From assembly GCF_007018905.1 (NCBI RefSeq), contig NZ_CP041402.1, positions 2,902,001 to 2,966,000 of the forward strand: a stretch of 64,000 nt of DNA. Reading direction: 5' to 3'. Below the pieces are notes generated by a model, which was given only the letters and a program-made list of their open reading frames with translations, made no database searches and was not told the origin of the DNA. A program made the position numbers and the translations under genes. The DNA is from Tardiphaga sp. vice304. GTDB taxonomy: Bacteria; Pseudomonadota; Alphaproteobacteria; Rhizobiales; Xanthobacteraceae. Of the stretch, positions 25,507-33,829 are shown piece after piece; within the stretch, counting starts at the first letter, position 1; every line of letters begins with the position of its first letter.

Positions 25507-26724
25507 TCAACGACTGCCATTAACCGCCGCCTCTATCGCCAATACAGCTTCGCGCTTCTCTTCGAACATATGCCAGCGGGCATAAACCCCCGTCACGCCC
25601 TTGTCGTTATGGTTCAGCAGCGCTTTGACGAAATCAATCGGAAGCCGGGCTGCCTGCGCTAACGTTGCTCCCGTGCGCCTAAGATCGTGAGGCGTAAACG
25701 CCACAAGCCCGCTTTCCTTCACGATCCGACGAACGGCTTGGCTCAACGAGTGGCGGGCGAGGCTAGTAACGCCTTCGAACCTGCTTTCGAAAATCGCCTG
25801 ATCGTTCGCACCTCTTGCGGCGTCATCACGGGCTTTGAGCGTTTCGACGATCAGCCGGACGGCGGACGGCGACAACGGCACGGTATGTTCTGCTTTCTTA
25901 TTTTTGGTCCGCGCTGCCGGAATGATCCAATGGGGGCGGGGGCCGTCGAGGTCGCAAAGCTCAGATCGCATCATGCCCGCGACTTCGCCGGGGCGTTGCG
26001 CGGTCAACAAGATTAATTTAAGTGCCCGACGGATGGCGTCTTGGGTTTTCTCCTCGCTGTCGTCGAGCGCGGCGAAGAACGCCTTAATTTGGTCGAGTGA
26101 GAGCACCCGGTCCTTTTCCGCTTCCTTGCCGCCAACCTTTTTGATCCCAGCAAGGAAATTCATGGGGATGTAATCCCGCTCAGCAGCCCATCCCCACATC
26201 GTCCGAACGGTGGACTGGGTCCTGTTTGCGCTCGACTTCGAGGTGGAAGCGATGGTTTCGAGGAAATCGATCAGCTCGCGTTTGGTTATTGACGAAACGG
26301 CCCGCTTGCCGAATTTGGCTTTAGGCCGGTTGAGGTAGCCTTCGTCGGTTTTCCAGCTCACCTTGCCTCGAGCTTTGGCGTGTTCCACGTAACGGTCGCA
26401 AAGGTTGCCGAATGTCATGTCCTGCTGGGCCTGTGCGGCGCGCTCGCGGTCACGTTCAGCGCGCGGGTCTGTCCCCTCGTTACGTTGCTTTCGGCGCTCG
26501 TCGGCCGTCTGCCGAGCTTTGCTCAGGCCCATGGTCGGGTATTCGCCCAAGGTAATCCGGCGCATTTTGCCTTCGAACTTGTAGGCAAAAGTCCAGGTCT
26601 TTACCCCGGCTGGGGTGCACCGAATTGAGAGGCCACGGCAGCTGGCATCGCCAACCTCGACACGACCCTCAGGGGCTTTCAGCGCACGAATGGCGCGATC
26701 AGTCAGCACAGACTTCATTGGCAT
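25507..26724 (-). CDS. int: Tyrosine site-specific integrase (P4/DUF4102 type)
   Basis: 405 aa. It should insert and excise the island at the tRNA-Pro 3' end. The N-terminus is the DUF4102 arm-binding domain (LTDRAIRALKAPEGRVEVGD, TWTFAYKFEGKMRRITLG). The catalytic domain shows Arg in TAQRPGEVAG, HDLRRTGAT (His and second Arg), His in LLNHNDKGVTG, and the nucleophilic Tyr in GVYARW. All key residues are present, so it looks active. It lies at the end of the island away from the intact tRNA, about 265 bp from attR, and reads inward; P4-type integrases more often sit beside the tRNA. Confidence 0.95.
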   Translation of the reverse strand: MPMKSVLTDRAIRALKAPEGRVEVGDASCRGLSIRCTPAGVKTWTFAYKFEGKMRRITLGEYPTMGLSKARQTADERRKQRNEGTDPRAERDRERAAQAQQDMTFGNLCDRYVEHAKARGKVSWKTDEGYLNRPKAKFGKRAVSSITKRELIDFLETIASTSKSSANRTQSTVRTMWGWAAERDYIPMNFLAGIKKVGGKEAEKDRVLSLDQIKAFFAALDDSEEKTQDAIRRALKLILLTAQRPGEVAGMMRSELCDLDGPRPHWIIPAARTKNKKAEHTVPLSPSAVRLIVETLKARDDAARGANDQAIFESRFEGVTSLARHSLSQAVRRIVKESGLVAFTPHDLRRTGATLAQAARLPIDFVKALLNHNDKGVTGVYARWHMFEEKREAVLAIEAAVNGSR

Positions 26725-26840
26725 CGCCTTCTAATCCGTGGCGCAAAGGGGTTTCCTGACTTTTCCGACCCGTGAAATCCGGCCCAGTCCCGGCGACGAG
26801 GGCGCCAAGGTTCCTCAAGCAGCACAGAGAAAACTAATCG

Positions 26841-26857
26841 GGGAAACTCAGGGAAAC
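26841..26857 (+). repeat. Paired GGGAAAC boxes near attR (possible integrase arm sites)
   Basis: GGGAAAC at 26841-26847 and 26851-26857, in the same direction as the pair near attL, followed by TTTTG. The interval 26725-26990 between the integrase start and attR contains no gene. Confidence 0.4.
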
Positions 26858-26990
26858 TTTTGCGCAGGATTTAGGTATAATAGGGAAGTATTGGTGAGAC
26901 AAGCCGATAACCAGTAAGTTGCTGAAAAAATGTGACTAAATAGGTCTTTTGAGGCATCGCGAGCATAGCTGATAACTTGCCCTGGCATCA

Positions 26991-27037
26991 CTGGGAGACT
27001 AGGGGTCGGAGGTTCAAATCCTCTCGCTCCGACCAAT
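26991..27037 (+). repeat. attR: right 47-bp attachment repeat
   Basis: Identical to 5839-5885. It carries only the 3' half of tRNA-Pro, without an acceptor 5' strand or D-arm, and therefore is not a functional tRNA. After it, 27038-27463 shows no gene. Confidence 0.93.
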
Positions 27038-27463
27038 TCATCCCACCATCCCCAAACTGACTTCCATTTGGTCATTGTCGGTTCAGTGTAGCGCGCGACT
27101 CGCCACGCCGTGCTTCCGTTCGCGTCTATCGACGCCCCGTTTATCGTGATGCCAAGCGGCCAGCCTGGCGGCGTGCTGTTCTCCGCCTGGGATTATGCCA
27201 GGGCTCGCAGCATGATTCTCACCGGATGATCGCAAGCCGAGATCACCGAACGATAAAACTCTCTCAAACAACAAAATGGCCCGAAGCGTGAGCCCCGGAC
27301 CATTTGCGCGGGCGTACATCCGGCCCACGCTTGATCTTTCAACTATGAGCTCGCGTGGTTAACCGGGCGTTAACAGCCATGTAAAAGTTTCGCGACATAT
27401 TTGATCGGAACCATCGGAGGTTGGCCGACTTGTTCCGCGACATTTCACAAGGGAAAGATTTTC

Positions 27464-27709
27464 ATGATAAAGAAATTCGCGTTGCTGGTCGCTGCTGCGA
27501 TTTTGCTGTATGTCGCCACGCCGGCGGCTCCCGCGGCGGCGCAGGGCATCAGCGTTCAGCTCGGCGGCGGCGGTGGCTATGGTCATCGGGATCGTGGTTA
27601 TCGCGATCGGGGCTATCGTGGACGCGACTACCGTCGTGGCCCGCCGCCGCGCTATTGGGATCGCGGCTATCATCGCGGTCAGCGCGGTCGCACGATTATC
27701 GTCCGATAA
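27464..27709 (+). CDS. Small secreted RDRGYR-rich protein
   Basis: 81 aa with a clear Sec signal peptide (MIKKFALLVAAAILLYVATP, cleavage probably after AAA at about 26). The mature 55 residues are a Gly-rich patch followed by repeats RDRGYRDRGYRGRDYRRG and later WDRGYHRGQRGR; it is strongly basic and likely disordered. GGGAAAG lies upstream. Similar short Gly/Arg/Tyr-rich secreted proteins occur in Bradyrhizobium relatives; no function is known. A terminator follows. Confidence 0.7.
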   Translation: MIKKFALLVAAAILLYVATPAAPAAAQGISVQLGGGGGYGHRDRGYRDRGYRGRDYRRGPPPRYWDRGYHRGQRGRTIIVR

Positions 27710-27730
27710 ACTTCTGATTGCGACGTATTC

Positions 27731-27756
27731 AGCCCCGCGCGAGGGGGGCTGTTTTC
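27731..27756 (+). terminator. Rho-independent terminator
   Basis: Stem AGCCCC/GGGGCT with an 8-nt loop, then G and TTTT, 22 bp after the stop of the RDRGYR-rich gene. Confidence 0.65.
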
Positions 27757-27765
27757 GTTTGCGGG

Positions 27766-28695
27766 TCAACGCGCCAGCCAGGGCTCGGCGAGATAGCGCA
27801 GCAGCTTCGCCTCGCGCCGGCCGCGCGAAACGGTATCCAGCACAAGTCCGGCGAATACCGACATGACCGCCACCAGCATGATGCCGAGCGACAGCACGGC
27901 GGTCGGCAGCCGCGGCACCACGCCTTCCTCGAAGTAGGTGATCATAATCGGGATCGACAGCGCGATCGAGATCGACGCCAGCATGATGGCCATCACGCCG
28001 AAGAAGCGCAGCGGCTTCTCCGAGCGGTACAGTTTCAGGATGGTGCCGAGAATCCGGAAACCGTCACCCCAGGTATTGAGCTTGCTGAACGAGCCTTCCG
28101 GACGGGCGAAATACGGCGTCCTGAGTTCGGCCACGGGCATCGCCAGTTCGAGCGCGTGCACGCTGAGTTCGGTCTCGATCTCGAAGCCGTCGGACAGGAC
28201 CGGAAACGACTTGATGAAGCGCCGCGAGAACACCCGGTAGCCCGACAGGACATCCTCGAAACCGCGGCCGAACACGTCGCCGAGGAAGCTGGTGAGCAGC
28301 CAGTTGCCGGTGCGGTGGCCGGTGCGGTAGGCGGCGCTGGCCTGGTCGACGCGGTGTGCGACCACCATGTCGAGGTGGTCGGCAATCAGGAGTTCGATCA
28401 TCGGCGATGCAGAGGCCGCGTCATAGGTCGCGTCGCCATCGACCAGCAGGTAGATGTCGGCCTCGACGTCGGCGAACATCCGGCGGACGACGTGGCCCTT
28501 GCCCTGGTGCCGCTCAGAGCGCACCTGCGCGCCAGCCGCGCGCGCGACCTCGATGGTGCGGTCCGACGAATTGTTGTCGTAGACATAGATTTCCGCCATC
28601 GGCAGCGCGGCGCGGAAGCCGGCCACGACCTGGGCGATCGCGGCCTCTTCATTGTAGCAGGGGATCAGGACCGCAATGCGGATCGGTGACGTCAT
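27766..28695 (-). CDS. Family 2 glycosyltransferase (dolichol/polyprenol-phosphate sugar type)
   Basis: 309 aa. The GT2 fold begins RIAVLIPCYNEEAAIAQVV, with NNSSDRT, QGKGHVVRRMF, and the metal-binding DGDATYD (DxD). Residues about 230-295 form two membrane helices (MAIMLASISIALSIPIMITY, LSLGIMLVAVMSVFAGLVL). This layout fits enzymes that load a sugar onto a polyprenyl carrier. The start overlaps the end of the upstream polymerase-like gene (ATGA), so the two are coupled in the exopolysaccharide cluster. Confidence 0.85.
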   Translation of the reverse strand: MTSPIRIAVLIPCYNEEAAIAQVVAGFRAALPMAEIYVYDNNSSDRTIEVARAAGAQVRSERHQGKGHVVRRMFADVEADIYLLVDGDATYDAASASPMIELLIADHLDMVVAHRVDQASAAYRTGHRTGNWLLTSFLGDVFGRGFEDVLSGYRVFSRRFIKSFPVLSDGFEIETELSVHALELAMPVAELRTPYFARPEGSFSKLNTWGDGFRILGTILKLYRSEKPLRFFGVMAIMLASISIALSIPIMITYFEEGVVPRLPTAVLSLGIMLVAVMSVFAGLVLDTVSRGRREAKLLRYLAEPWLAR

Positions 28696-29957
28696 GCGGC
28701 AGGTGTTCCGTTGGCTTCATCGATTCCGGGGACGGGTTCGGCCATATATTGCTGGGCGGCGACGAACATGCCCCACATCGCGCCGAGCATGAGCCAGAAG
28801 TGGCGCCAGTGGTCGGTGTCGATGATGAAGGCTTCGAATACGGTGCCGAGAAACGCCGCGAAAACCGCGAGATAGGCCCGCTGCCATGGCACCGGAACGA
28901 ACACGTAGCGAAAGCCGAGCAGCACGGTGGTGAACATCAGCGCGGGATAGCAAATGCCCGAAATCCAGCCACCCGACATGAAGGCATTGAGATAGGAGTT
29001 GTGCGTATCCTCGGGGAAGAATTTGGTGAATTGCAGCGGGCCGATCCCGAACGGCAGATCGAGCGCCATCTGTGCGCCCAGAACGTGGCGGCCGAAGCGG
29101 CCGAAGCGGCCTTCGTCGTAGGACTGGTCGAGCGAGGCGCGCTGCTTGAACATGTCGGCGATGAAATCGAACTGCAGCAGGATCACGATCACCACGACGA
29201 CGGCGATCAGCGCGGCGATCGCCATGACGATGATGCGCGAGCGCTGCTGGTGCGACGGGCTGGTCAGCACCATCAGGAACAGCATGAAGGCCGCGGTGAT
29301 GGCCAGCAGGCCCCAGGCGGCGCGGGAGAACGCCAGCAGCACCGCCAGCGTCAGGATGCCGAGCACCACCGTACTGCGCAGCGCGCGGCCGAAGCGGTCG
29401 CTCACCACGCTCTGCAGCGCGAACAGGGCCGGCAGCACCAGATAGGCGCCGAGCACGTTGGGGTCCTTGAAGGTGCCGGAGACGCGGCCGTACAGCGTGA
29501 ACATCGAGCCGCCCGGGATCAGGTGCAGATAGCCGGCGATGCCGGCGAGCGACGCCAGCAGCGCGCCGGCAATCAGTCCGCGGCGCAGCAGGTCGAGTCT
29601 TGCCGCGGTGTCTTCGGAGATTACGAGCGCCACGAAGACCGCCGACACCGCCATGTACCAGGACGTCAGGATCCAGTTGATGATCGGCGTTCGGTCGAGC
29701 AGGTAGGCCGCGCAGATCGTATAGCCGATGTTGATCAGGAACAGCAGGGCCAGCAGCGGCACGAACGCCAGCCGCATGCGCAGACCGCCGGCGAAGAACA
29801 CCACCATCGCGGTGATGGTGGCAATCTCGTAGGGGCTGGGCTCGATGAAGACGATGGCGCCGCCGAACCCCATCAGCCACAGCAGCGCACGCTGCAGTGT
29901 CACCACGGCGGGCGCGGTCGTGGCAGTATAGTTTTGATCGGTGGCGAGCAGGGTCAT
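28692..29957 (-). CDS. O-antigen ligase/polymerase-like (Wzy/WaaL) membrane protein
   Basis: About 421 aa from the ATG at 29957; an ATG at 29981 would add 8 residues. About ten hydrophobic helices are seen, with the typical large periplasmic loop near residue 300-330 that holds DTHNSYLNAFMSGGW. GRVSGTFKDPNVLGAYLVLP is the family motif for O-antigen polymerases and ligases (SGTF..PN.LG). It likely polymerises or ligates the repeat units of the polysaccharide made by the neighbouring genes. It is coupled to the GT2 gene downstream. Confidence 0.83.
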   Translation of the reverse strand: MTLLATDQNYTATTAPAVVTLQRALLWLMGFGGAIVFIEPSPYEIATITAMVVFFAGGLRMRLAFVPLLALLFLINIGYTICAAYLLDRTPIINWILTSWYMAVSAVFVALVISEDTAARLDLLRRGLIAGALLASLAGIAGYLHLIPGGSMFTLYGRVSGTFKDPNVLGAYLVLPALFALQSVVSDRFGRALRSTVVLGILTLAVLLAFSRAAWGLLAITAAFMLFLMVLTSPSHQQRSRIIVMAIAALIAVVVVIVILLQFDFIADMFKQRASLDQSYDEGRFGRFGRHVLGAQMALDLPFGIGPLQFTKFFPEDTHNSYLNAFMSGGWISGICYPALMFTTVLLGFRYVFVPVPWQRAYLAVFAAFLGTVFEAFIIDTDHWRHFWLMLGAMWGMFVAAQQYMAEPVPGIDEANGTPAA

Positions 29958-30057
29958 GGCGAGTGAAGTATACGCCGGCAATGTTGACGAGTGGTGTAGC
30001 GGGGGAGGGGGATGCTGGGATCCCGTTGATCGTCTTCAGGCTCTGTACTTTCCGCCT

Positions 30058-30181
30058 GTCGTCCCCGGGAAAGCGGGGACCCATACACGCTGTCGTCGTG
30101 TTGCGCACAGGTGTTCGCGGCTGGCAGGTCGCTTCCTCATCACGGACAGAGGCTATGGGTCCCTGCTTTCCCGGGGACGAC
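30058..30181. repeat. Dispersed inverted repeat, 28-bp arms
   Basis: Arms at 30058-30085 and 30154-30181 match at 27 of 28 positions when one is reversed; 68 bp lie between. The arms contain GTCCCCGGGAAAGC and GGGACCCATA. It fills the gap 29958-30241 between two genes of the same strand. Intergenic palindromes of this kind are common in Bradyrhizobiaceae. Confidence 0.8.
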
Positions 30182-30241
30182 TCGGGTAGAGAGCAGCGTC
30201 GATCTAAGGCAGGCGTGCCTGCCGCGTAGGATTATATCGAC

Positions 30242-31777
30242 CTAATACGCGTTCTCGTTTTTCGTCATCAGCGAGACCGGCGTTTTCAGCAGGATGTAGG
30301 CGTCGAACAGCACCGACCAGTTCTCGATATAATACAGGTCGAATTCGACGCGCTTCTGGATCTTCTGTTCGTTGTCGATCTCGCCGCGCCAGCCGTTGAT
30401 CTGGGCCCAGCCGGTGATGCCGGGCTTGACGCGGTGGCGGGCGAAGTAGCCGTCGACCGCTTCGTCGAACAGCTGGGTCTGCACGCGGCCCTGCAAGGCG
30501 TGCGGGCGCGGGCCGACCAGCGACAGGTTGCCCTTGAACACCACATTGAACAATTGCGGCAATTCGTCGAGGCTGGACTTGCGGATGAAGCGGCCGACGC
30601 GGGTGACGCGCGTGTCGCCCTTGGTAACGACGGTCTTGGCCATCGGGTCAGCCTGGTCGTGATACAGCGAGCGGAACTTGAACACGTCGATGCGCTCGTT
30701 GTTGAAGCCGAAACGTTTCTGCCGGAACAGCACGGGGCCCGGGCTGTCGAGCTTGATCGCCAGCGCCACCAGCCCCATCACGGGCAGCAGCACCAGCAGT
30801 GCGAACGCGCCGACAACGCGGTCGAAGGTCCACTTCATCACCAGGTCCCAGTCGGTGATCGGCGCCTCGAACACGTCGAGCGTCGGCACCTTGCCGAGAT
30901 AAGAGTAGGATCGCGGACGGAAGCGCAGCTTGTTGGTGTGCGCGGAGAGCCGGATATCGACCGGCAGCACCCACAGTTTCTTCAGCATTTCCAGAATGCG
31001 CGTCTCGGCCGAGATAGGCAGCGCGAACAACACCAGATCGACGCGTGTGCGGCGGGCGAATTCGATGATGTCATCGACGCGGCCGAGTTTCGGCGTGCCG
31101 GCCACGGTGTCGAGCGAACGCTTGTCGGCGCGGTCGTCGAACACGCCGAGGATATGCAGATCCGAATCATCCTGCGCCAGCAATTCGCGGATCAGATGCT
31201 CGCCGCTGCTGTCGGCGCCGACGATGATGGTGCGGCGATCGAGCCGGCCCTGCCGCGCCCAGCGCCGGATCAGGCCGCGCAACAGCGAGCGTTGCGCGAC
31301 AAGGGCCACCAGGCCGACGACGAAAAAAGCCGACAGCCAGACTCGTGAAACCGAGCCGCCGATCTTGGCAAAGAAGGAAACACCGATGGCCAGCAGAAAC
31401 ACGAACGACCAGGTCGATATCATGCGGGTCATTTGTCGCAACTGGCCACGAAAGATCTGTACCTCGTAGAGGTCGGCGGCCTGGAAGCAGATCACGGCTG
31501 CTGCCGCCATCGCCACGATCGCCGCCGGGTATTCCCAGCCGAACCCGTCCATGCGGGCGACATAGGCCAGATACAGCGCCACGCCGACGAAGCTGAGCAT
31601 CACGAAATCGGCGAGCCGCACCAGCCCGGCAATCACCACGGGCGAATAGGCGGCGCGGACCTTCTGGCTGACGACGTCGAGGGCGGCGGGTGACAGACGG
31701 CGGCGACGTTCGACGGCCGGTCGGCCGGCGAGGGTTGCGGCTTCATCGAGCATGGAGCGTGCGTTGATCGGTTCCAC
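30242..31777 (-). CDS. Undecaprenyl-phosphate glucose phosphotransferase (WcaJ/ExoY type)
   Basis: 511 aa, GTG start at 31777 (an ATG at 31753 is an alternative). It starts polysaccharide synthesis by moving a sugar-phosphate to undecaprenyl phosphate. Four N-terminal helices (about 45-160) precede a CoA-binding-like fold (RTIIVGADSSGEHLIRELL), a further helix, and the phosphoglycosyltransferase domain: SPGPVLFRQKRFGFNNE, FKFRSLYHD, SSLDELPQLFNVVFKGNLSL, VGPRP, and KPGITGWAQINGWRG. All key motifs are intact. Its neighbours form an exopolysaccharide cluster. Confidence 0.93.
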   Translation of the reverse strand: MEPINARSMLDEAATLAGRPAVERRRRLSPAALDVVSQKVRAAYSPVVIAGLVRLADFVMLSFVGVALYLAYVARMDGFGWEYPAAIVAMAAAAVICFQAADLYEVQIFRGQLRQMTRMISTWSFVFLLAIGVSFFAKIGGSVSRVWLSAFFVVGLVALVAQRSLLRGLIRRWARQGRLDRRTIIVGADSSGEHLIRELLAQDDSDLHILGVFDDRADKRSLDTVAGTPKLGRVDDIIEFARRTRVDLVLFALPISAETRILEMLKKLWVLPVDIRLSAHTNKLRFRPRSYSYLGKVPTLDVFEAPITDWDLVMKWTFDRVVGAFALLVLLPVMGLVALAIKLDSPGPVLFRQKRFGFNNERIDVFKFRSLYHDQADPMAKTVVTKGDTRVTRVGRFIRKSSLDELPQLFNVVFKGNLSLVGPRPHALQGRVQTQLFDEAVDGYFARHRVKPGITGWAQINGWRGEIDNEQKIQKRVEFDLYYIENWSVLFDAYILLKTPVSLMTKNENAY

Positions 31778-31883
31778 GACTGCAATCCGTTTGAGCTGGG
31801 CCCGGCGCAGTGGTGTGCGACGCCTGACATGGCGTCAACGTCTAATGGGTATTTCGGAATAAATTGTTACAGGTAAACGGTGG

Positions 31884-33020
31884 TTAACGATTGGCAAAGG
31901 CCTGCCGATATCCGGCGATTACGCCTTCGACCATCGCATCCTGGGAAAAGTGCTGCGCGATGCGTTCGCGCATTGCCTTCGCCCGCGCTAATGCCGCCTT
32001 GGGTTCGTCGAGTTCCGTTCGGATGGCGTCAGCGATCGCAGCTCCGTTGCCCGGCGGGAACAGCGCGCTGGTGTGGACGTCGAAAATTTCCGGAATGCCG
32101 CCGACATTGGCGGCAATCATCGGCACGCCGGCGGCGGCGGCCTCGATCACCACATAGGGCATCGAGTCGCCACGCGACGGCACCACCAGCAGGCGTCCCT
32201 TCGAGAAACCGTAGCGCGCCTTGACGTGGCCGATGAAGCGCACGGCGTCGCCGAGACCGAGCCGCTCGATCTGCGCCTTCAGCCGCGTGGTCTCCTCGCC
32301 GTCGCCGCCCAGCGTCAGCGTCACCGGCCGGCCTTCGGCGCGCAATTGCGCCACCGCATCGACCAGCAGATCGGCGCCCTTGATGTGGCGGAATTCGCCG
32401 ACGTAACACAGGTCGGTGGCGTCGGCGGCGGGGGTCACCGGTTCGAACTCGTCGGAGGTGACGCCGTTGAACACGCACTTCACCAGTCCCGACGGCGTGC
32501 CGATGACGCGCTGGTAGGTGTTGCGCGCGAACATGCTCTCGAACAGGAACAGTTCGGTGTGGTCCATCAGCATCCGCTCGACGCCGGCGTAGAGCTTGCC
32601 CTTCAGCGTGTTCGGCGGATAATGCAGCGACCCGCCATGCGGCGTGTAGACGCGGATGCAGGTCTTCGACCTCAGCTTGAGGCGGACATAGGCGCCGGCC
32701 TTGGCGCCGTGGCCATGCAGGACATTGGGAGCCAGCCTGTGCACCAGACGCATGAACTGCGCCCATGCCAGCAGGTCGGTCAGATGCGGTTCGCGGTGGC
32801 TCGGCAGGCGGTGCACGCCGAGCGCCATCCGCGGCGCGATCTCGGCCAAGGCCGCTGCGGCGCGCTCGCCACCCGTGAGGCTGTCGGCGATGATGCCGAC
32901 CTGGTGACCGCGGGCGGCCTGGCCATTGGCGACATCGAGGATGTGACGAAAGATGCCGCCGACCGGGGCGCGGACGGCGTGCAAGATGCGCAACGGCTGG
33001 CTGTCTGGCGCCATCGTCAA
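31884..33020 (-). CDS. Family 4 glycosyltransferase
   Basis: 378 aa. A GT-B fold: the N-terminal half opens with RILHAVRAPVGGIFRHILDV and HGHGAKAG; the C-terminal half has DLCYVGEFRHIKGADLLVDA, LTLGGDGEE, and the nucleotide-sugar site VVPSRGDSMPYVVIEAAAAG with E-x7-E spacing. It probably adds one sugar to the lipid-linked repeat unit in the cytoplasm. Its start overlaps the stop of the Wza-like gene (33017), so they are coupled. Confidence 0.9.
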   Translation of the reverse strand: MTMAPDSQPLRILHAVRAPVGGIFRHILDVANGQAARGHQVGIIADSLTGGERAAAALAEIAPRMALGVHRLPSHREPHLTDLLAWAQFMRLVHRLAPNVLHGHGAKAGAYVRLKLRSKTCIRVYTPHGGSLHYPPNTLKGKLYAGVERMLMDHTELFLFESMFARNTYQRVIGTPSGLVKCVFNGVTSDEFEPVTPAADATDLCYVGEFRHIKGADLLVDAVAQLRAEGRPVTLTLGGDGEETTRLKAQIERLGLGDAVRFIGHVKARYGFSKGRLLVVPSRGDSMPYVVIEAAAAGVPMIAANVGGIPEIFDVHTSALFPPGNGAAIADAIRTELDEPKAALARAKAMRERIAQHFSQDAMVEGVIAGYRQAFANR

Positions 33021-33652
33021 AACCAGCGCTCGCCGATCTGGATGGTATCGCCCGGATCGATCGGTGTGCCGAGCGGCACCGCGGCGCGAACGATGCCCTG
33101 CTCGGTCGGATGCGACAGCATGACCTCGTCGCGACGGGCGCGCGGCAGGAATCCGCCGGCAATCGCCACCGCGGCCTCGACGCTCATGTTTGGCACATAG
33201 GGATATTGCCCGGGGGCGGCGACCTCGCCGAGGATGAAGAATGGTCGGTAGGCCTCGATCTCCACCGCCACTGAGGGCTCGCGGATGAAGCCGTTGCGCA
33301 GCCGCGCGGTGATGCTGCCGGCCAGCGCCGCCGGCGTCAGGCCGCGGGCACGCACCGCGCCGATCAGCGGCATGGTGATCGAGCCGCCGGCATCGATCGC
33401 ATAGGAATTGGTGAGTCCTTCCTGGCCGTAGACCACGACGCGAAGCTTGTCGCCGGCGTCGAGCCGGTAGGCGGCATCATAGCCATGAGCTGAAACGGCA
33501 ACGCCGAGCGGCGCGCCAGGCGTCGGCGCGCCGTACGCCAGGGCATCCAAGCCGCCCTGCGGCTGACGCTGCGCCACGGGGCCGGAACGGCCCATGCAGC
33601 CGGACAGTGCCAGCGCAGCGACAAGACAGGCGAGATGGGGAGCAACACGCAT
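33017..33652 (-). CDS. Polysaccharide export lipoprotein (Wza/ExoF/GumB type)
   Basis: 211 aa with lipobox LSGC after a short hydrophobic signal (LACLVAALALSGC). It holds the Poly_export domain (YRLDAGDKLRVVVYGQEGLT, ITMPLIGAVRARGLTPAALA) and one SLBB-type segment (FILGEVAAPGQYPYVPNMSV). It should form the outer-membrane or periplasmic conduit for polysaccharide. It is shorter than E. coli Wza, as usual for the GumB/ExoF branch. It is divergent from the GumC-like gene, its usual partner, across a 177-bp gap. Confidence 0.9.
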   Translation of the reverse strand: MRVAPHLACLVAALALSGCMGRSGPVAQRQPQGGLDALAYGAPTPGAPLGVAVSAHGYDAAYRLDAGDKLRVVVYGQEGLTNSYAIDAGGSITMPLIGAVRARGLTPAALAGSITARLRNGFIREPSVAVEIEAYRPFFILGEVAAPGQYPYVPNMSVEAAVAIAGGFLPRARRDEVMLSHPTEQGIVRAAVPLGTPIDPGDTIQIGERWF

Positions 33653-33829
33653 TGGAAAAATCCACGGACCGATAGTGCTCCAATAAGGGTGCTCGTGGTT
33701 AACAAACGATGAGTCCGGCGACGCCGGCGCTGATATCGGGGAGTGCGGTACCGAATTAACCGCGCGGCAACCTTAATCGCATTTAATGGTCCCTGTGTGA
33801 GACGCAGTTGGCGTTGGTAGGAGTGTGCG

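Larger units (their letters stand above)
5839..27037. mobile_element. 21.2-kb integrative genomic island at tRNA-Pro
   Basis: The island is bounded by a 47-bp perfect direct repeat (5839-5885 and 26991-27037), the left copy being the tRNA-Pro 3' half. It has a tyrosine integrase at its right end, an AlpA-like regulator and a RepA-like ATPase at its left end, IS debris, and defence genes between. Base composition varies: the ATPase, the glycosylase-like gene, the AAA-TOPRIM gene and part of drmMI are clearly more AT-rich than the flanking core. No conjugation genes are present, so any transfer would need help from another element. Confidence 0.93.

Noticed and set aside
5816..27037. Possible CRISPR array or retron in the island
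   Set aside because: No regularly spaced direct repeats, Cas genes or reverse transcriptase motifs were seen.
26848..27075. Minus-strand frame with GARGFEPPTPSLP
   Set aside because: It is the antisense of the duplicated tRNA-Pro 3' end in attR, a well-known false protein call.
28356..29966. 536-codon plus-strand frame opposite the polysaccharide genes
   Set aside because: Its product is a low-complexity His/Arg/Gln/Glu run without a domain; the opposite strand holds clear genes.
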